From Bacillus sanguinis (GTDB taxonomy: Bacteria; Bacillota; Bacilli; Bacillales; Bacillaceae_G): a stretch of 64,000 bases of DNA. Every line of letters begins with the position of its first letter. The stretch's first letter is position 1. The position numbers and the translations under genes were made by a program. Of the stretch, positions 24,683 to 33,664 are shown piece by piece. The notes under the pieces are model-generated. The model was not told where the DNA came from and ran no database searches. It saw only the letters and a list, made by a program, of their open reading frames with translations. The DNA is taken from contig NZ_BOQB01000058.1 in the NCBI RefSeq assembly GCF_018332475.1, positions 1 through 64,000 of the forward strand, given 5' to 3'.

Positions 24683-25378
24683 ATGTACAAAATTTTAATC
24701 GTTGAAGACGATCCAAATATTTCATCATTACTACAATCTCACATTCAAAAGTACGGTTACGACGCTGTTGTTACTGAAAACTTTGATGATATTATGAAAT
24801 CTTTTAACGCAGTGAAACCACATCTTGTTTTACTTGATGTAAACTTACCGAAATTCGATGGATTCTACTGGTGCCGTCAAATTCGTCATGAATCTACTTG
24901 CCCTATTATTTTCATTTCAGCACGTGCTGGTGAGATGGAACAAATTATGGCGATTGAAAGCGGTGCGGATGATTATATTACAAAACCGTTCCACTACGAC
25001 GTTGTAATGGCGAAAATTAAAGGTCAATTACGCCGTATTTACGGTGATTATGCACCAAATATTTCTGAACGTATCGTTGAAGTAGAAGGTTTAAAACTAT
25101 TCCCTGAGCGCCCAGAAATTCACTTTGGATCTGAGCAAGTCCTTTTAACGAAGAAAGAAGCTATTTTAGCAGAAATGTTATTATCTAAATTCCCTCGTAC
25201 AGCGAGCCGTGAAGATTTATTAGCTGCCCTTTGGGATGACGAGAGCTTCGTTGAAGAAAACACATTAAACGTAAACATTACGCGTCTTCGTAAAAAGTTC
25301 AATGAGCTTGGTATTGAAAATGCTATTGAAACAGTGCGCGGACTTGGGTATCGTTTTAACGCAACTTGGAGTGAATAA
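24683..25378 (+). CDS. BceR-like response regulator
   Basis: An OmpR-family regulator of 231 residues with receiver domain (Asp52 in LLDVNLPKFDG, DD at 9-10, TKPFHYD near 103) and winged-helix output domain. The start is ATG 24683, after TTAGGAGGAATATACAT; the longer frame from 24629 is unlikely. It is followed after two bases by a short-sensor kinase and then by BceB-like permeases, the standard Bce-type detoxification arrangement. I infer that it binds the 27-bp boxes at 8.6 and 23.4-23.5 kb. No such box was seen before its own gene. Confidence 0.93.
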   Translation: MYKILIVEDDPNISSLLQSHIQKYGYDAVVTENFDDIMKSFNAVKPHLVLLDVNLPKFDGFYWCRQIRHESTCPIIFISARAGEMEQIMAIESGADDYITKPFHYDVVMAKIKGQLRRIYGDYAPNISERIVEVEGLKLFPERPEIHFGSEQVLLTKKEAILAEMLLSKFPRTASREDLLAALWDDESFVEENTLNVNITRLRKKFNELGIENAIETVRGLGYRFNATWSE

Positions 25379-25380
25379 GC

Positions 25381-26403
25381 ATGAAGCTATTTTTACGTGA
25401 TCATTTTGCATTTTTTCTACTGTACGTATTAAACTTCGGTATCATTTTCGTTCTTTATGATGCAGTAGATGGATTTCAAAATAATAAATTTTACTTCGTC
25501 GTTTTAAGTTTATATTTATTCATTTGTTTCCTTGCTTACCGTTACGTTCGCAATCGTAGAATGTACCATAGATTAAGTGAACAACCAGAAAAAATGGAAG
25601 ATGCGTTTATTGAAAGAGCAACTGCTCCGATGCCTCACGGTGTAAATGAACTTGTGCGCACGCAGTATCGTCTCTTCCAAAAAGAACTACAATCGTACGA
25701 AGTAAAACAACAAGAACATCAATTATTCATTAATCACTGGGTGCATCAAATGAAGACACCCGTTTCTGTTATGCAGCTTATGGTGCTCGAAATGGAAGAT
25801 GAGCATTTAATTCCGAAATTCAAAAAAGAATTAGAACGTCTAAACCAAGGGCTTGATATGGCTTTATACATGGCAAGGTTAAATAACTTCCATGAAGACT
25901 TCCATGTTGAGACGATTTCATTAAAAGATACGGTAACAAAAAACATTAATGGATTAAAAGAACTATTTATCCGAAACGGAGTCTTCCCTGTTTTAGAAGT
26001 TCATTCTGATTTAAAAGTTGCTTCTGATGCGAAATGGCTAAAATTTATCATCTATCAGTTAATGACAAATGCAGTTCGTTACTCTGGTGAGCGCGGAAAG
26101 AAAGTATTTTTATCTGCTTACCGAAACGGAAAAGATATTATTTTAGAAGTTCGTGATGAAGGTGTTGGTATTCCGCAAGAAGATATTCGACGAGTATTCG
26201 AACCGTTTTACACTGGAAAAAACGGCCGTACATTCGGAGAATCTACTGGTATGGGACTTTATATTGTAAGTAAAATTTGTGATTATTTAGGTCACTCTGT
26301 CAAACTTGATTCTGAAGTTGGTAAAGGAACGACGATTAAAATCATCTTCCACAACGCTGCAAATAATCTAGCAGAACATACAGAGAAGGTGACCGAAGCA
26401 TGA
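25381..26403 (+). CDS. BceS-like intramembrane-sensing histidine kinase
   Basis: A kinase of 340 residues with two N-terminal helices (about 10-28 and 36-54) and almost no extracellular loop, the hallmark of intramembrane-sensing kinases that receive their signal from a BceB-type permease. The phospho-acceptor is His122 in NHWVHQMKTPVSV; N, G1 and G2 boxes follow (NAVRYSG, DEGVGI, GMGLYIV). Starts two bases after the regulator gene. A terminator separates it from the first permease, so permease expression may be partly uncoupled. Confidence 0.93.
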   Translation: MKLFLRDHFAFFLLYVLNFGIIFVLYDAVDGFQNNKFYFVVLSLYLFICFLAYRYVRNRRMYHRLSEQPEKMEDAFIERATAPMPHGVNELVRTQYRLFQKELQSYEVKQQEHQLFINHWVHQMKTPVSVMQLMVLEMEDEHLIPKFKKELERLNQGLDMALYMARLNNFHEDFHVETISLKDTVTKNINGLKELFIRNGVFPVLEVHSDLKVASDAKWLKFIIYQLMTNAVRYSGERGKKVFLSAYRNGKDIILEVRDEGVGIPQEDIRRVFEPFYTGKNGRTFGESTGMGLYIVSKICDYLGHSVKLDSEVGKGTTIKIIFHNAANNLAEHTEKVTEA

Positions 26404-26420
26404 TCGTAACATATACAAGC

Positions 26421-26455
26421 AAAATGTATGAGAACGCACTCTCATACATTTTTTG
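26421..26455 (+). terminator. terminator after bceS-like gene
   Basis: Perfect 12-bp stem AAAATGTATGAG/CTCATACATTTT (26421-26432 with 26441-26452), 8-base loop, T-run. Confidence 0.85.
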
Positions 26456-26467
26456 CAATAAAACTAC

Positions 26468-26496
26468 ATATGTACCTTCTAGCGGGAGGTACATAT
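26468..26496 (+). promoter_or_regulatory. hairpin that sequesters the first permease's ribosome site
   Basis: Perfect 10-bp stem ATATGTACCT (26468-26477) with AGGTACATAT (26487-26496), 9-base loop, ending one base before ATG 26498. The Shine-Dalgarno GGGAGG lies in the loop and right arm, so folding would hide it. Confidence 0.6.
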
Positions 26497-26497
26497 T

Positions 26498-28468
26498 ATG
26501 ACATTTTGGCAGTTTGCCTTTAAAAATGTAACACGTAATTCCAGAGCTTATTTTGCTTATTTCGTAAGCAGTTCCTTTTCCATTGCTGTTTTCTTTTCGT
26601 TTGCTGTTTACTTATTCCATCCGAAATTACAAAACTTTGGCATGGTCTCTGAAATTTCAGGATTAATGATATTTTCAGAAGTAGTAATTGTATTTTTCTC
26701 TTTCTTCTTTTTACTATATTCCATTGGCACTTTTTTAAAAGTACGAAAAAAACAATTCGGCATTTTGACCGTTTTAGGAATATCGAGAAAGCAATTACAT
26801 CGTCTTGTTTTTATGGAAAATATGTTAATCGGTATTTTATCTATCTTTTTCGGTATGCAGTTTGGACTTGTCTTTTCTCAATTTTTCTTATTAGTGACAG
26901 CGAAAATTACACACGTCCCAGGCATATACTTATACTTACCTATTAACGCATTTATTTTAACGACCATCGTCTTCCTTAGTCTTTTTATCATTGTATCTAC
27001 ATTGACACCAATGCTCATTCGTACAAAAAAAGCGGTACACCTTTTAAAAACAAATAGTAAAAAACGAAAAGAAAGAAAACCATCCATTCTTATTTCTTTA
27101 TTTGGTGCGATTTGTTTATTTGGTGGCTATGCGTTAGCTGGAAATCCTAAATATTTCGTATCAGTAAGCCCACAAATAGGTGTTATATATATGCTTTCAA
27201 GTATTTTCGTCATTCCAGCGCTCGTTACAATCGGTACATATTTCTTCTTTTCACAAATTAGTTTCTTACTTATTTACATCTTAAAAACAAGAAGAAAATT
27301 TTATATGAAACGGATTAATATGCTTTGGATTTCTGATTTAGCAAGCCGCATTCGTGCGAATATTAATATGCTTTTTATTGTAGCAATGCTATCTACTATC
27401 GCTTTCACAATGATTACGTTCCTATATGGGTTCGGAAAATTTATTAAGCTAGACGTTAATAGAACTTCTCCTTTCCCAATTTCTTATTTTTCTTATGATG
27501 CGAACCCTTTTGTTACAGAGCATTTAAATTGGCTTGAGCAACAATTACAAAAAGAGCATTTTCCTTATGAGAAAATAACAGCTGATATATATGAAACACC
27601 GCTAGAAGAAGATAAAGGTATAGCTATTTATAATGACGTATACGCAATTAAGCAAAGTGACTATAACAAACTTGCGAATTCTTTACGAATGAAACAACTA
27701 TTTATGAATGATAACGAGGCATATGTTTTAACGGGGACGTCTTATATCACTATATTCAATGAATTTGAGCAAAGCTACAAAAGAGATTACATTACACTCT
27801 CTAGTACAAATACGAAATTAAAAGTTAAAGGCTATGAACAGATCAATGCAATTCCATCTGATTTTTCATATCAAACGATAGTTTTGCCTGATATTATCGT
27901 GAATAACTTCCCCAATACGGTAAAGCACATATCAGCATACAATTACAAAATTCAAAATTGGGAACAGACATATGAAATTGCTGATACTTTTATAGAAAAA
28001 GTGCAAAAAGATCGAAATAAAGCCCAGTATGAAGGACCTCTTATTCGATCCTTTGAATCAGCAGGATCGTTATACAGAATAACATCTGGTAGTGCTGCAT
28101 ACTTCCTAATCGGAACATTTTTAGGAGTTATTTTCTTTATCGGTGCAGGTAGTGTTCTTTACTTTAGAATGTATACTGATTTGACGAACGAACAAGAGAA
28201 GTATATAACCATCTCTAAAATCGGTGTAACAGGTGCAGAGATGAAACGATCTGCAACCATTCAACTTAGTATTTTATTTTTCGTTCCGTACATTATGGCA
28301 TCTATTCATACAATGTTCGCAACGAAAATGCTACAAGATGTAATTGGCTTATCTTTGTTCAAAGAAGTTTCAGCCGTTCTTATTATTTTTGGATTCGTTG
28401 AAATCGTATTTTTCTTATTCATTCGTTCACTTTATATGCAGAAGTTATCGCAATATACTAATGGTTAA
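26498..28468 (+). CDS. BceB-like permease, tandem copy 1
   Basis: A protein of 656 residues with ten predicted helices and a large extracellular domain at about residues 325-535. The N-terminus MTFWQFAFKNVTRNSRAYF is shared with the next two permeases and differs from modules 1 and 2, so this is a second subfamily. The segment RKKQFGILTVLGISRKQL before the third helix is typical of the family. It is separated from the kinase gene by a terminator and a ribosome-site hairpin. It has no ATPase of its own next to it; the single ATPase gene lies two genes downstream. Confidence 0.93.
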   Translation: MTFWQFAFKNVTRNSRAYFAYFVSSSFSIAVFFSFAVYLFHPKLQNFGMVSEISGLMIFSEVVIVFFSFFFLLYSIGTFLKVRKKQFGILTVLGISRKQLHRLVFMENMLIGILSIFFGMQFGLVFSQFFLLVTAKITHVPGIYLYLPINAFILTTIVFLSLFIIVSTLTPMLIRTKKAVHLLKTNSKKRKERKPSILISLFGAICLFGGYALAGNPKYFVSVSPQIGVIYMLSSIFVIPALVTIGTYFFFSQISFLLIYILKTRRKFYMKRINMLWISDLASRIRANINMLFIVAMLSTIAFTMITFLYGFGKFIKLDVNRTSPFPISYFSYDANPFVTEHLNWLEQQLQKEHFPYEKITADIYETPLEEDKGIAIYNDVYAIKQSDYNKLANSLRMKQLFMNDNEAYVLTGTSYITIFNEFEQSYKRDYITLSSTNTKLKVKGYEQINAIPSDFSYQTIVLPDIIVNNFPNTVKHISAYNYKIQNWEQTYEIADTFIEKVQKDRNKAQYEGPLIRSFESAGSLYRITSGSAAYFLIGTFLGVIFFIGAGSVLYFRMYTDLTNEQEKYITISKIGVTGAEMKRSATIQLSILFFVPYIMASIHTMFATKMLQDVIGLSLFKEVSAVLIIFGFVEIVFFLFIRSLYMQKLSQYTNG

Positions 28469-28487
28469 CATATTAAAAAAGTTATTA

Positions 28488-28524
28488 CATGAAAAAGGTG
28501 GGATCTCATCCCTCCTTTTTCATG
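28488..28524 (+). promoter_or_regulatory. long hairpin between tandem permease copies 1 and 2
   Basis: Arms 28488-28504 and 28508-28524 pair over 17 positions with a single T-T mismatch and a 3-base loop. No T-run follows, so it may act as an RNA-processing or stability element, or as a terminator on the opposite strand, instead of a standard terminator. Confidence 0.6.
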
Positions 28525-28550
28525 CTCATTATATTAGGAGGTTTAGGTGA

Positions 28551-30506
28551 ATGACATTTTGGCAGTTTGCATTTAAAAACGTCTCACGAAACGCCAGAGC
28601 TTATTTCGCCTATTTTGTAAGCAGTGCGTTTTCCATTGCTATTTTTTTCTCGTTTGCAGTTTACTTATTTCATCCTAAATTGCATATGACAGACGTAAAT
28701 TATGCTCTGAACATATTAATGACAATTTCAGAAGTTGTCATTGTATTCTTTTCATTTTTCTTTTTACTATATTCGATTGGTACTTTCTTAAAAGTACGAA
28801 AAAGGCAATTTGGGATTTTAACAGTACTTGGCATCTCTCAAAAACAATTAAAACGACTCATATTTATAGAAAACATGCTAATTGGTGTCCTATCTATATT
28901 TTTTGGAATTCAATTAGGGCTTGTCTTTTCACAGTTCTTTTTATTAGTTACTGCCAAGATTACACATGTACCTGGTTTATATTTATATTGGCCTACAAGC
29001 GCCATTGTTTTAACTATCATCATCTTTCTCGGACTCTTTATTCTCGTATCATCCTTTACCCCGATGCTTATTCGTACGAGAAAAGCTGTACGTCTTTTAA
29101 AAGAAGGAACAAAACAAAAAGAAAGAAAAGCATCTGTGCTCATCTCTCTATTTGGGGCGATATGTTTAATATCTGGATATGCGTTAGCCGCAAATCCATT
29201 ATACTTTCTATCGCTAGGTGATATCATTGGGCTTTTATATGCCATCTCTAGTATATTTGTCATCCCATCGCTTATTGCAGCTGGAACATATTTTTTCTTC
29301 TCGCAAATTAGCTTTTTACTCATTCGTATATTAAAGGCACGAAGAACGTTTTATATGAAACGCATTAATATGCTTTGGATTTCTGATTTAGCATCACGTA
29401 TTCGGACAAATATTAACATGCTCTTTATAGTAGCGATGCTATCAACACTCGCTTTTACAATGATTACATTCCTATATGGTTTTGGGAAGTTCACAAAGTT
29501 TAATGAAATAAGGAAAAATCCTTTTCCATTTACTTATTTATCACATACTGAAAACACGTTAGGTGATGAACATTTAAACTGGTTAGTACAAAAATTTAAC
29601 GAAGAACAATTTACTTATGAAAAATTTAAAACGGATATATACGAAGTATCTTTAGCTGAAGATAACACGCAGCTCTATCATGTAATGAAACAAAGTGACT
29701 ACAATGTACTCGCTAAAGTATTACAATGGGAACCTCTAACCGTTCATAATAATGAATCTTATATCCTTATGAAAGAAATAGATGATCATTTCATTGGAAC
29801 ATTTTATGATAAAGAAAAAAGAGATAGTCTTACACTTACTCAAAACTCTTTACATTTGAAAGTGAAGGATTATAAAAGTACTAGTCCGTTTCCAAACTGG
29901 TTAGTACCGAAGTTACTCATTTTATCTGATGAAAATGTAGAAACCTTATCAACCATTTCCAAACAAATGAGTGTATATAGCTTCAAAGTGCCGAATTGGG
30001 AAAAGGCATATAATATCGGTGCGGCATTTATAACAAAAATCAGTAACGATAATGCAGCTATTCAAGCAGAGCATGCACCATTCCATGCGAGTGAAGCAAG
30101 TAACTCTCTATACAAAACGAAACTAAATGTAGCTTCATTTTTCTTAATCGGAACTTTCCTTGGTGTTATTTTCTTTATCGGTGCTGGTAGTGTTCTTTAC
30201 TTCCGTATGTATACTGACTTAACAAACGAGCAAGAAAAATATATAACGGTTACAAAAATCGGCTTAACAGAGTCAGAAATGAAGCGTTCAGCTACCATTC
30301 AACTTGCTATTTTATTCTTTGTCCCTTACATTATGGCATCCATCCATACGATGTTCGCAACAAAGATGTTACAAGAAGTTTTAAATCTCTCGTTCTTCGC
30401 TGAGATTACAGTCGTACTTATGATTTTTGGAACAGTTGAAATTCTATTTTTCCTTTTAATTCGTTCCTTTTATATGCAAAAATTATCACAACACATTAAG
30501 TTTTAA
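28551..30506 (+). CDS. BceB-like permease, tandem copy 2
   Basis: A protein of 651 residues, close paralogue of copy 1 over helices 1-7 and 8-10; the extracellular part (about 325-535) is more divergent, with insertions and deletions. TTAGGAGGTTTAGGTGA precedes ATG 28551. The ATPase gene follows after 20 bases, so this copy is the one most directly linked to it. Which of the three permeases signals to the kinase and which exports or releases the antibiotic cannot be told from the sequence. Confidence 0.93.
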   Translation: MTFWQFAFKNVSRNARAYFAYFVSSAFSIAIFFSFAVYLFHPKLHMTDVNYALNILMTISEVVIVFFSFFFLLYSIGTFLKVRKRQFGILTVLGISQKQLKRLIFIENMLIGVLSIFFGIQLGLVFSQFFLLVTAKITHVPGLYLYWPTSAIVLTIIIFLGLFILVSSFTPMLIRTRKAVRLLKEGTKQKERKASVLISLFGAICLISGYALAANPLYFLSLGDIIGLLYAISSIFVIPSLIAAGTYFFFSQISFLLIRILKARRTFYMKRINMLWISDLASRIRTNINMLFIVAMLSTLAFTMITFLYGFGKFTKFNEIRKNPFPFTYLSHTENTLGDEHLNWLVQKFNEEQFTYEKFKTDIYEVSLAEDNTQLYHVMKQSDYNVLAKVLQWEPLTVHNNESYILMKEIDDHFIGTFYDKEKRDSLTLTQNSLHLKVKDYKSTSPFPNWLVPKLLILSDENVETLSTISKQMSVYSFKVPNWEKAYNIGAAFITKISNDNAAIQAEHAPFHASEASNSLYKTKLNVASFFLIGTFLGVIFFIGAGSVLYFRMYTDLTNEQEKYITVTKIGLTESEMKRSATIQLAILFFVPYIMASIHTMFATKMLQEVLNLSFFAEITVVLMIFGTVEILFFLLIRSFYMQKLSQHIKF

Positions 30507-30526
30507 AAGATAGAAAGGTGATTACT

Positions 30527-31279
30527 ATGGAAGAAGTTTTACACATAAAAAACGTCTCAAAGGTGTATGAAGGAAAAGTCCCTCATACTGCTTTAAAAAA
30601 TATAAATTTACATGTAGATAAAGGAGAATTCGTTGCCATTATGGGGCCATCTGGTAGCGGTAAATCTACATTTTTAAACGTTATTTCTACAATTGATTCG
30701 CCTACTTCTGGAGAAGTCGTTATTAACGGCAAAAAGCCACACACATTTCGTAGAGAAAAATTAGCTGTTTTCCGTCGCCAAGAGTTAGGGTTTGTTTTCC
30801 AAAACTTTAACTTACTAGATACACTGACAATCGGTGAAAATATCGTACTGCCTTTAACATTAGATAATGTTCCATTAAAAGAAATGGATGAAAAGCTTGA
30901 TAACATTTCAAAAAAACTTGGAATTGATCATATTTTGGACAAACGTATTTTTGAAGTTTCTGGAGGACAAGCACAGCGTACTGCAGTAGCGCGTGCCGTT
31001 ATTCATCACCCTTCTCTGTTACTCGCTGATGAACCGACAGGAAACTTGGACTCCAAAGCAGCTATCGATGTAATGGAGTTATTTACGAAGTTAAACAAAG
31101 AGGAAGATGCAACGATTTTAATGGTTACGCACGATCCGTTTGCAGCAAGTTATTGTAATCGCGTCATTTTCATTAAAGATGGAGAGCTTTACAACGAACT
31201 GCACCGAGGATTGTATCGTGAGAAGTTTTATCAAGAAATATTAGATGTTTTAGCATTACTAGGAGGAAGACGTGGATGA
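30527..31279 (+). CDS. BceA-like ABC transporter ATPase (module 3)
   Basis: A protein of 250 residues from ATG 30527 (GAAAGGTGATT upstream; a GTG at 30518 overlaps that site and is less likely). Walker A GPSGSGKS at 40-47, signature SGGQAQR and Walker B LADEPTGNLD are intact. Unlike the module 1 and 2 ATPases, which read GDEPTGALD, it keeps the commoner ADEPTGNLD. It is the only ATPase gene among three permeases and overlaps the third by four bases (ATGA), so it probably serves all three. Confidence 0.95.
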   Translation: MEEVLHIKNVSKVYEGKVPHTALKNINLHVDKGEFVAIMGPSGSGKSTFLNVISTIDSPTSGEVVINGKKPHTFRREKLAVFRRQELGFVFQNFNLLDTLTIGENIVLPLTLDNVPLKEMDEKLDNISKKLGIDHILDKRIFEVSGGQAQRTAVARAVIHHPSLLLADEPTGNLDSKAAIDVMELFTKLNKEEDATILMVTHDPFAASYCNRVIFIKDGELYNELHRGLYREKFYQEILDVLALLGGRRG

Positions 31280-33252
31280 CATTTTGGCAGTTCGCATTTA
31301 AAAATGTCTCGCGTAATTCGAAAGCATATTTCGCTTATTTTGTGAGTAGCGCGTTTTCTATCATGGTTTTCTTTTCCTTTACCGTATATGCATATCATCC
31401 GCGCTTACAAAGTGTACAAAGCTTTCAAGAACGTGATCCTCTAATGAACTTAGCTAGTACAGCACAGTTTGTTATTGTTATGTTCTCGTTCTTCTTTCTC
31501 TTATATTCAATCGGAACATTTTTAAATGTACGGAAGCAACAATTTGGGATACTCACGATTCTCGGTATCTCACAGAGACAATTAAAAAGACTGCTATTTA
31601 CTGAAAACATGATAATCGGGATATTGTCTATCTTTATCGGCATTCAAGGTGGGCTTGTATTTTCTAACTTTTTCTTATTAGTCACTTCGAAATTAACAAG
31701 TGCGAAAGGCCTTTATTTATATTGGCCAACAGAGGCGATTATCGTTACAACCGTAACGTTTATCATTTTATTTTTAATCGTTTCTACGTTTACACCGATG
31801 TTTATTCGTACTCGTAAAACAACGCAACTCATTAAGGGGAGCAAAAAAGAAAAGAATGAAAAAAAACCATCTATACTCATTTCAATATTCGCTTTAACTT
31901 GTTTAGGGTTATGTTATTATATCGCCGGTTATCCGCAAGGCTACGTAACTGAAAAAAATGCACAAAATGGATCTGTATTCTTAATTATGCTATCTATTTT
32001 ACCGCTCGTAGTAGTCGGGACATATTTATTCTTTTCACAAACATTCCTTCTCTTTATCTATATTTTAAAGAAACGAAGAAAGTTTTATTTAAAACAAATA
32101 AATATGTTATGGATTTCAGATTTAGTTTCTCGTACCCGCAGTAATATTAATGTACTCTTTATCGTTTCTATGCTATCTGCGCTTGCCTTTACAATTATTA
32201 TCGGGTTATTTGCAGCAAACAACCATACGAAAGCATCCATACTAGAACGATATCCAATACCCTTCACCTATACATCAGAAGGTGTGAATGCATTTGAACA
32301 AAAGCATATTACTACGATTGAAACTGAACTTACAAATGCTAATTTTCAATATAACAAATATAAGTTTACCGTTTTAAAAGATACAGCTTCAAAAGAGTCT
32401 ATTGCCATTATGAAAATGAGTGATTATAACGCAATTGCAAAGCAATTAAACCGACCAGAAATCACTCTTGATTCTACACAAGTTTATAGTATTTCTCGCT
32501 ATTCACCAGCGCTACTAAATCTTGTGTCTAACCCATTTGCGAAGCAAGACACGATTACACTTGGTTCTAATAAAAAAGAATTTCAAATTAAAGGTTTTAT
32601 TAATAAAGGAATCGCGCCACCCTTTACATTACCTCATTTAATTGTGATGCAAGATAAAGTAATTGAAAATATGATTCCTCATATTGAAACAATGACAGTT
32701 TATAACTACTTCGTAGAAAATTGGGAAAATGCAATTATCCCAACAAAAAACATATTAAAAAGCTTAGATCACGATTCAGAAACCTTGTATGAAGCACATA
32801 AGGATGAAGAAAATTTCAGTCAGCCATTTCATATTGATACAGCTACGGATGAACTCATCCACAGTAAGGAAAATGCAGTCGCTCGATTCTTTATCTGGGC
32901 ATTTCTCGGCTTTATCTTCTTTATCGGTGCGGCTAGTGTTTTATATTTCCGTATGTATAATGACTTAACAACTGAAAGACAAAAGTATATTACGATTACA
33001 AAGCTTGGCTTAACTGAATCAGAAATGTTTCGTTCTGCAACGATTCAATTAGGAATTTTATTTTTCGTTCCTTACATCGTTGCTGGTATTCACACGTTAT
33101 TTGCAGTTAAGTTTTTACAAAGCATGTTCGCTTTTTCTTTACTAAAAGAGTTATTAATTGTACTCACCTTTTTCGGGATTATCGAGATTATTTTCTTCTT
33201 CTTAATCCGTTCTCTGTACATTAATAAATTATCACAGCACATAAAAATATGA
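31276..33252 (+). CDS. BceB-like permease, tandem copy 3
   Basis: A protein of 658 residues with the same N-terminus (MTFWQFAFKNVSRNSKAYF) and helix layout as copies 1 and 2 but the most diverged of the three: several loops and most of the extracellular region (about 325-540) differ. It starts within the ATPase stop codon, so translation is coupled. Followed by a strong terminator that closes the operon. Likely detects or handles a peptide different from the other two copies; this is inference from divergence. Confidence 0.93.
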   Translation: MTFWQFAFKNVSRNSKAYFAYFVSSAFSIMVFFSFTVYAYHPRLQSVQSFQERDPLMNLASTAQFVIVMFSFFFLLYSIGTFLNVRKQQFGILTILGISQRQLKRLLFTENMIIGILSIFIGIQGGLVFSNFFLLVTSKLTSAKGLYLYWPTEAIIVTTVTFIILFLIVSTFTPMFIRTRKTTQLIKGSKKEKNEKKPSILISIFALTCLGLCYYIAGYPQGYVTEKNAQNGSVFLIMLSILPLVVVGTYLFFSQTFLLFIYILKKRRKFYLKQINMLWISDLVSRTRSNINVLFIVSMLSALAFTIIIGLFAANNHTKASILERYPIPFTYTSEGVNAFEQKHITTIETELTNANFQYNKYKFTVLKDTASKESIAIMKMSDYNAIAKQLNRPEITLDSTQVYSISRYSPALLNLVSNPFAKQDTITLGSNKKEFQIKGFINKGIAPPFTLPHLIVMQDKVIENMIPHIETMTVYNYFVENWENAIIPTKNILKSLDHDSETLYEAHKDEENFSQPFHIDTATDELIHSKENAVARFFIWAFLGFIFFIGAASVLYFRMYNDLTTERQKYITITKLGLTESEMFRSATIQLGILFFVPYIVAGIHTLFAVKFLQSMFAFSLLKELLIVLTFFGIIEIIFFFLIRSLYINKLSQHIKI

Positions 33253-33254
33253 AT

Positions 33255-33291
33255 AAAATGGCCTTGTGCAATATGCACAAGGCCATTTTCA
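33255..33291. terminator. bidirectional terminator
   Basis: Perfect 16-bp stem (33255-33270 with 33274-33289) with a 3-base loop, between the permease operon and the convergent YjcZ-like gene. Confidence 0.9.
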
Positions 33292-33302
33292 ATAGTTTTT
33301 AA

Positions 33303-33494
33303 TTAGCAGCAATATCCACCATAGCCGCCAGCATAACCGCCGTAACCACCATAACCACAACCGCCGCCTCCGCCGAAGCAGCTAGCACCGATGATGATTA
33401 ATAAAATAAACAATACGATTAGAAGCGCAAAACCGCCGCCGCACCCATGTCTGCGGTTACAATCATCATGTCTGTGTTCACACTTTTCGCTCAT
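33303..33494 (-). CDS. YjcZ-type tiny transmembrane sporulation protein
   Basis: A protein of 63 residues: a His/Cys-rich N-terminus (HRHDDCNRRHGCGGG), the signature helix GFALLIVLFILLIIIGAS of the tiny-TM Bacillus family that includes YjcZ, and a Gly-Tyr-rich tail (GGYGGYAGGYGGYCC). Members are made in sporulating cells and some localise to spore layers. TAAAGGAGGAATAGAGTA precedes ATG 33494. The tail is longer than in most members. Monocistronic. Confidence 0.85.
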   Translation of the reverse strand: MSEKCEHRHDDCNRRHGCGGGFALLIVLFILLIIIGASCFGGGGGCGYGGYGGYAGGYGGYCC

Positions 33495-33641
33495 TACTCT
33501 ATTCCTCCTTTAGTATCATTCATAACAAGTTCACCTTGCTCTAAATGAGGGGATTCCATTTATAGTATGTTTTCAGGGCGAATAGGAAGCTTGGCTTATC
33601 TAAAAACGGGCTTGTTTTCGGAAATGGGCTTCATCAAAAAA

Positions 33642-33664
33642 AAGATACCAATTAAGGTATCTTC
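33642..33664 (-). terminator. gntP terminator
   Basis: Eight-bp stem AAGATACC/GGTATCTT (33642-33649 with 33656-33663) followed on the minus strand by eight T. Confidence 0.85.

Noticed and set aside
28910-29323. 137-codon minus-strand frame inside permease copy 2
   Set aside because: Antisense to conserved helices of a BceB-like permease; a similar antisense frame exists in copy 1 only because the sequences are paralogous.
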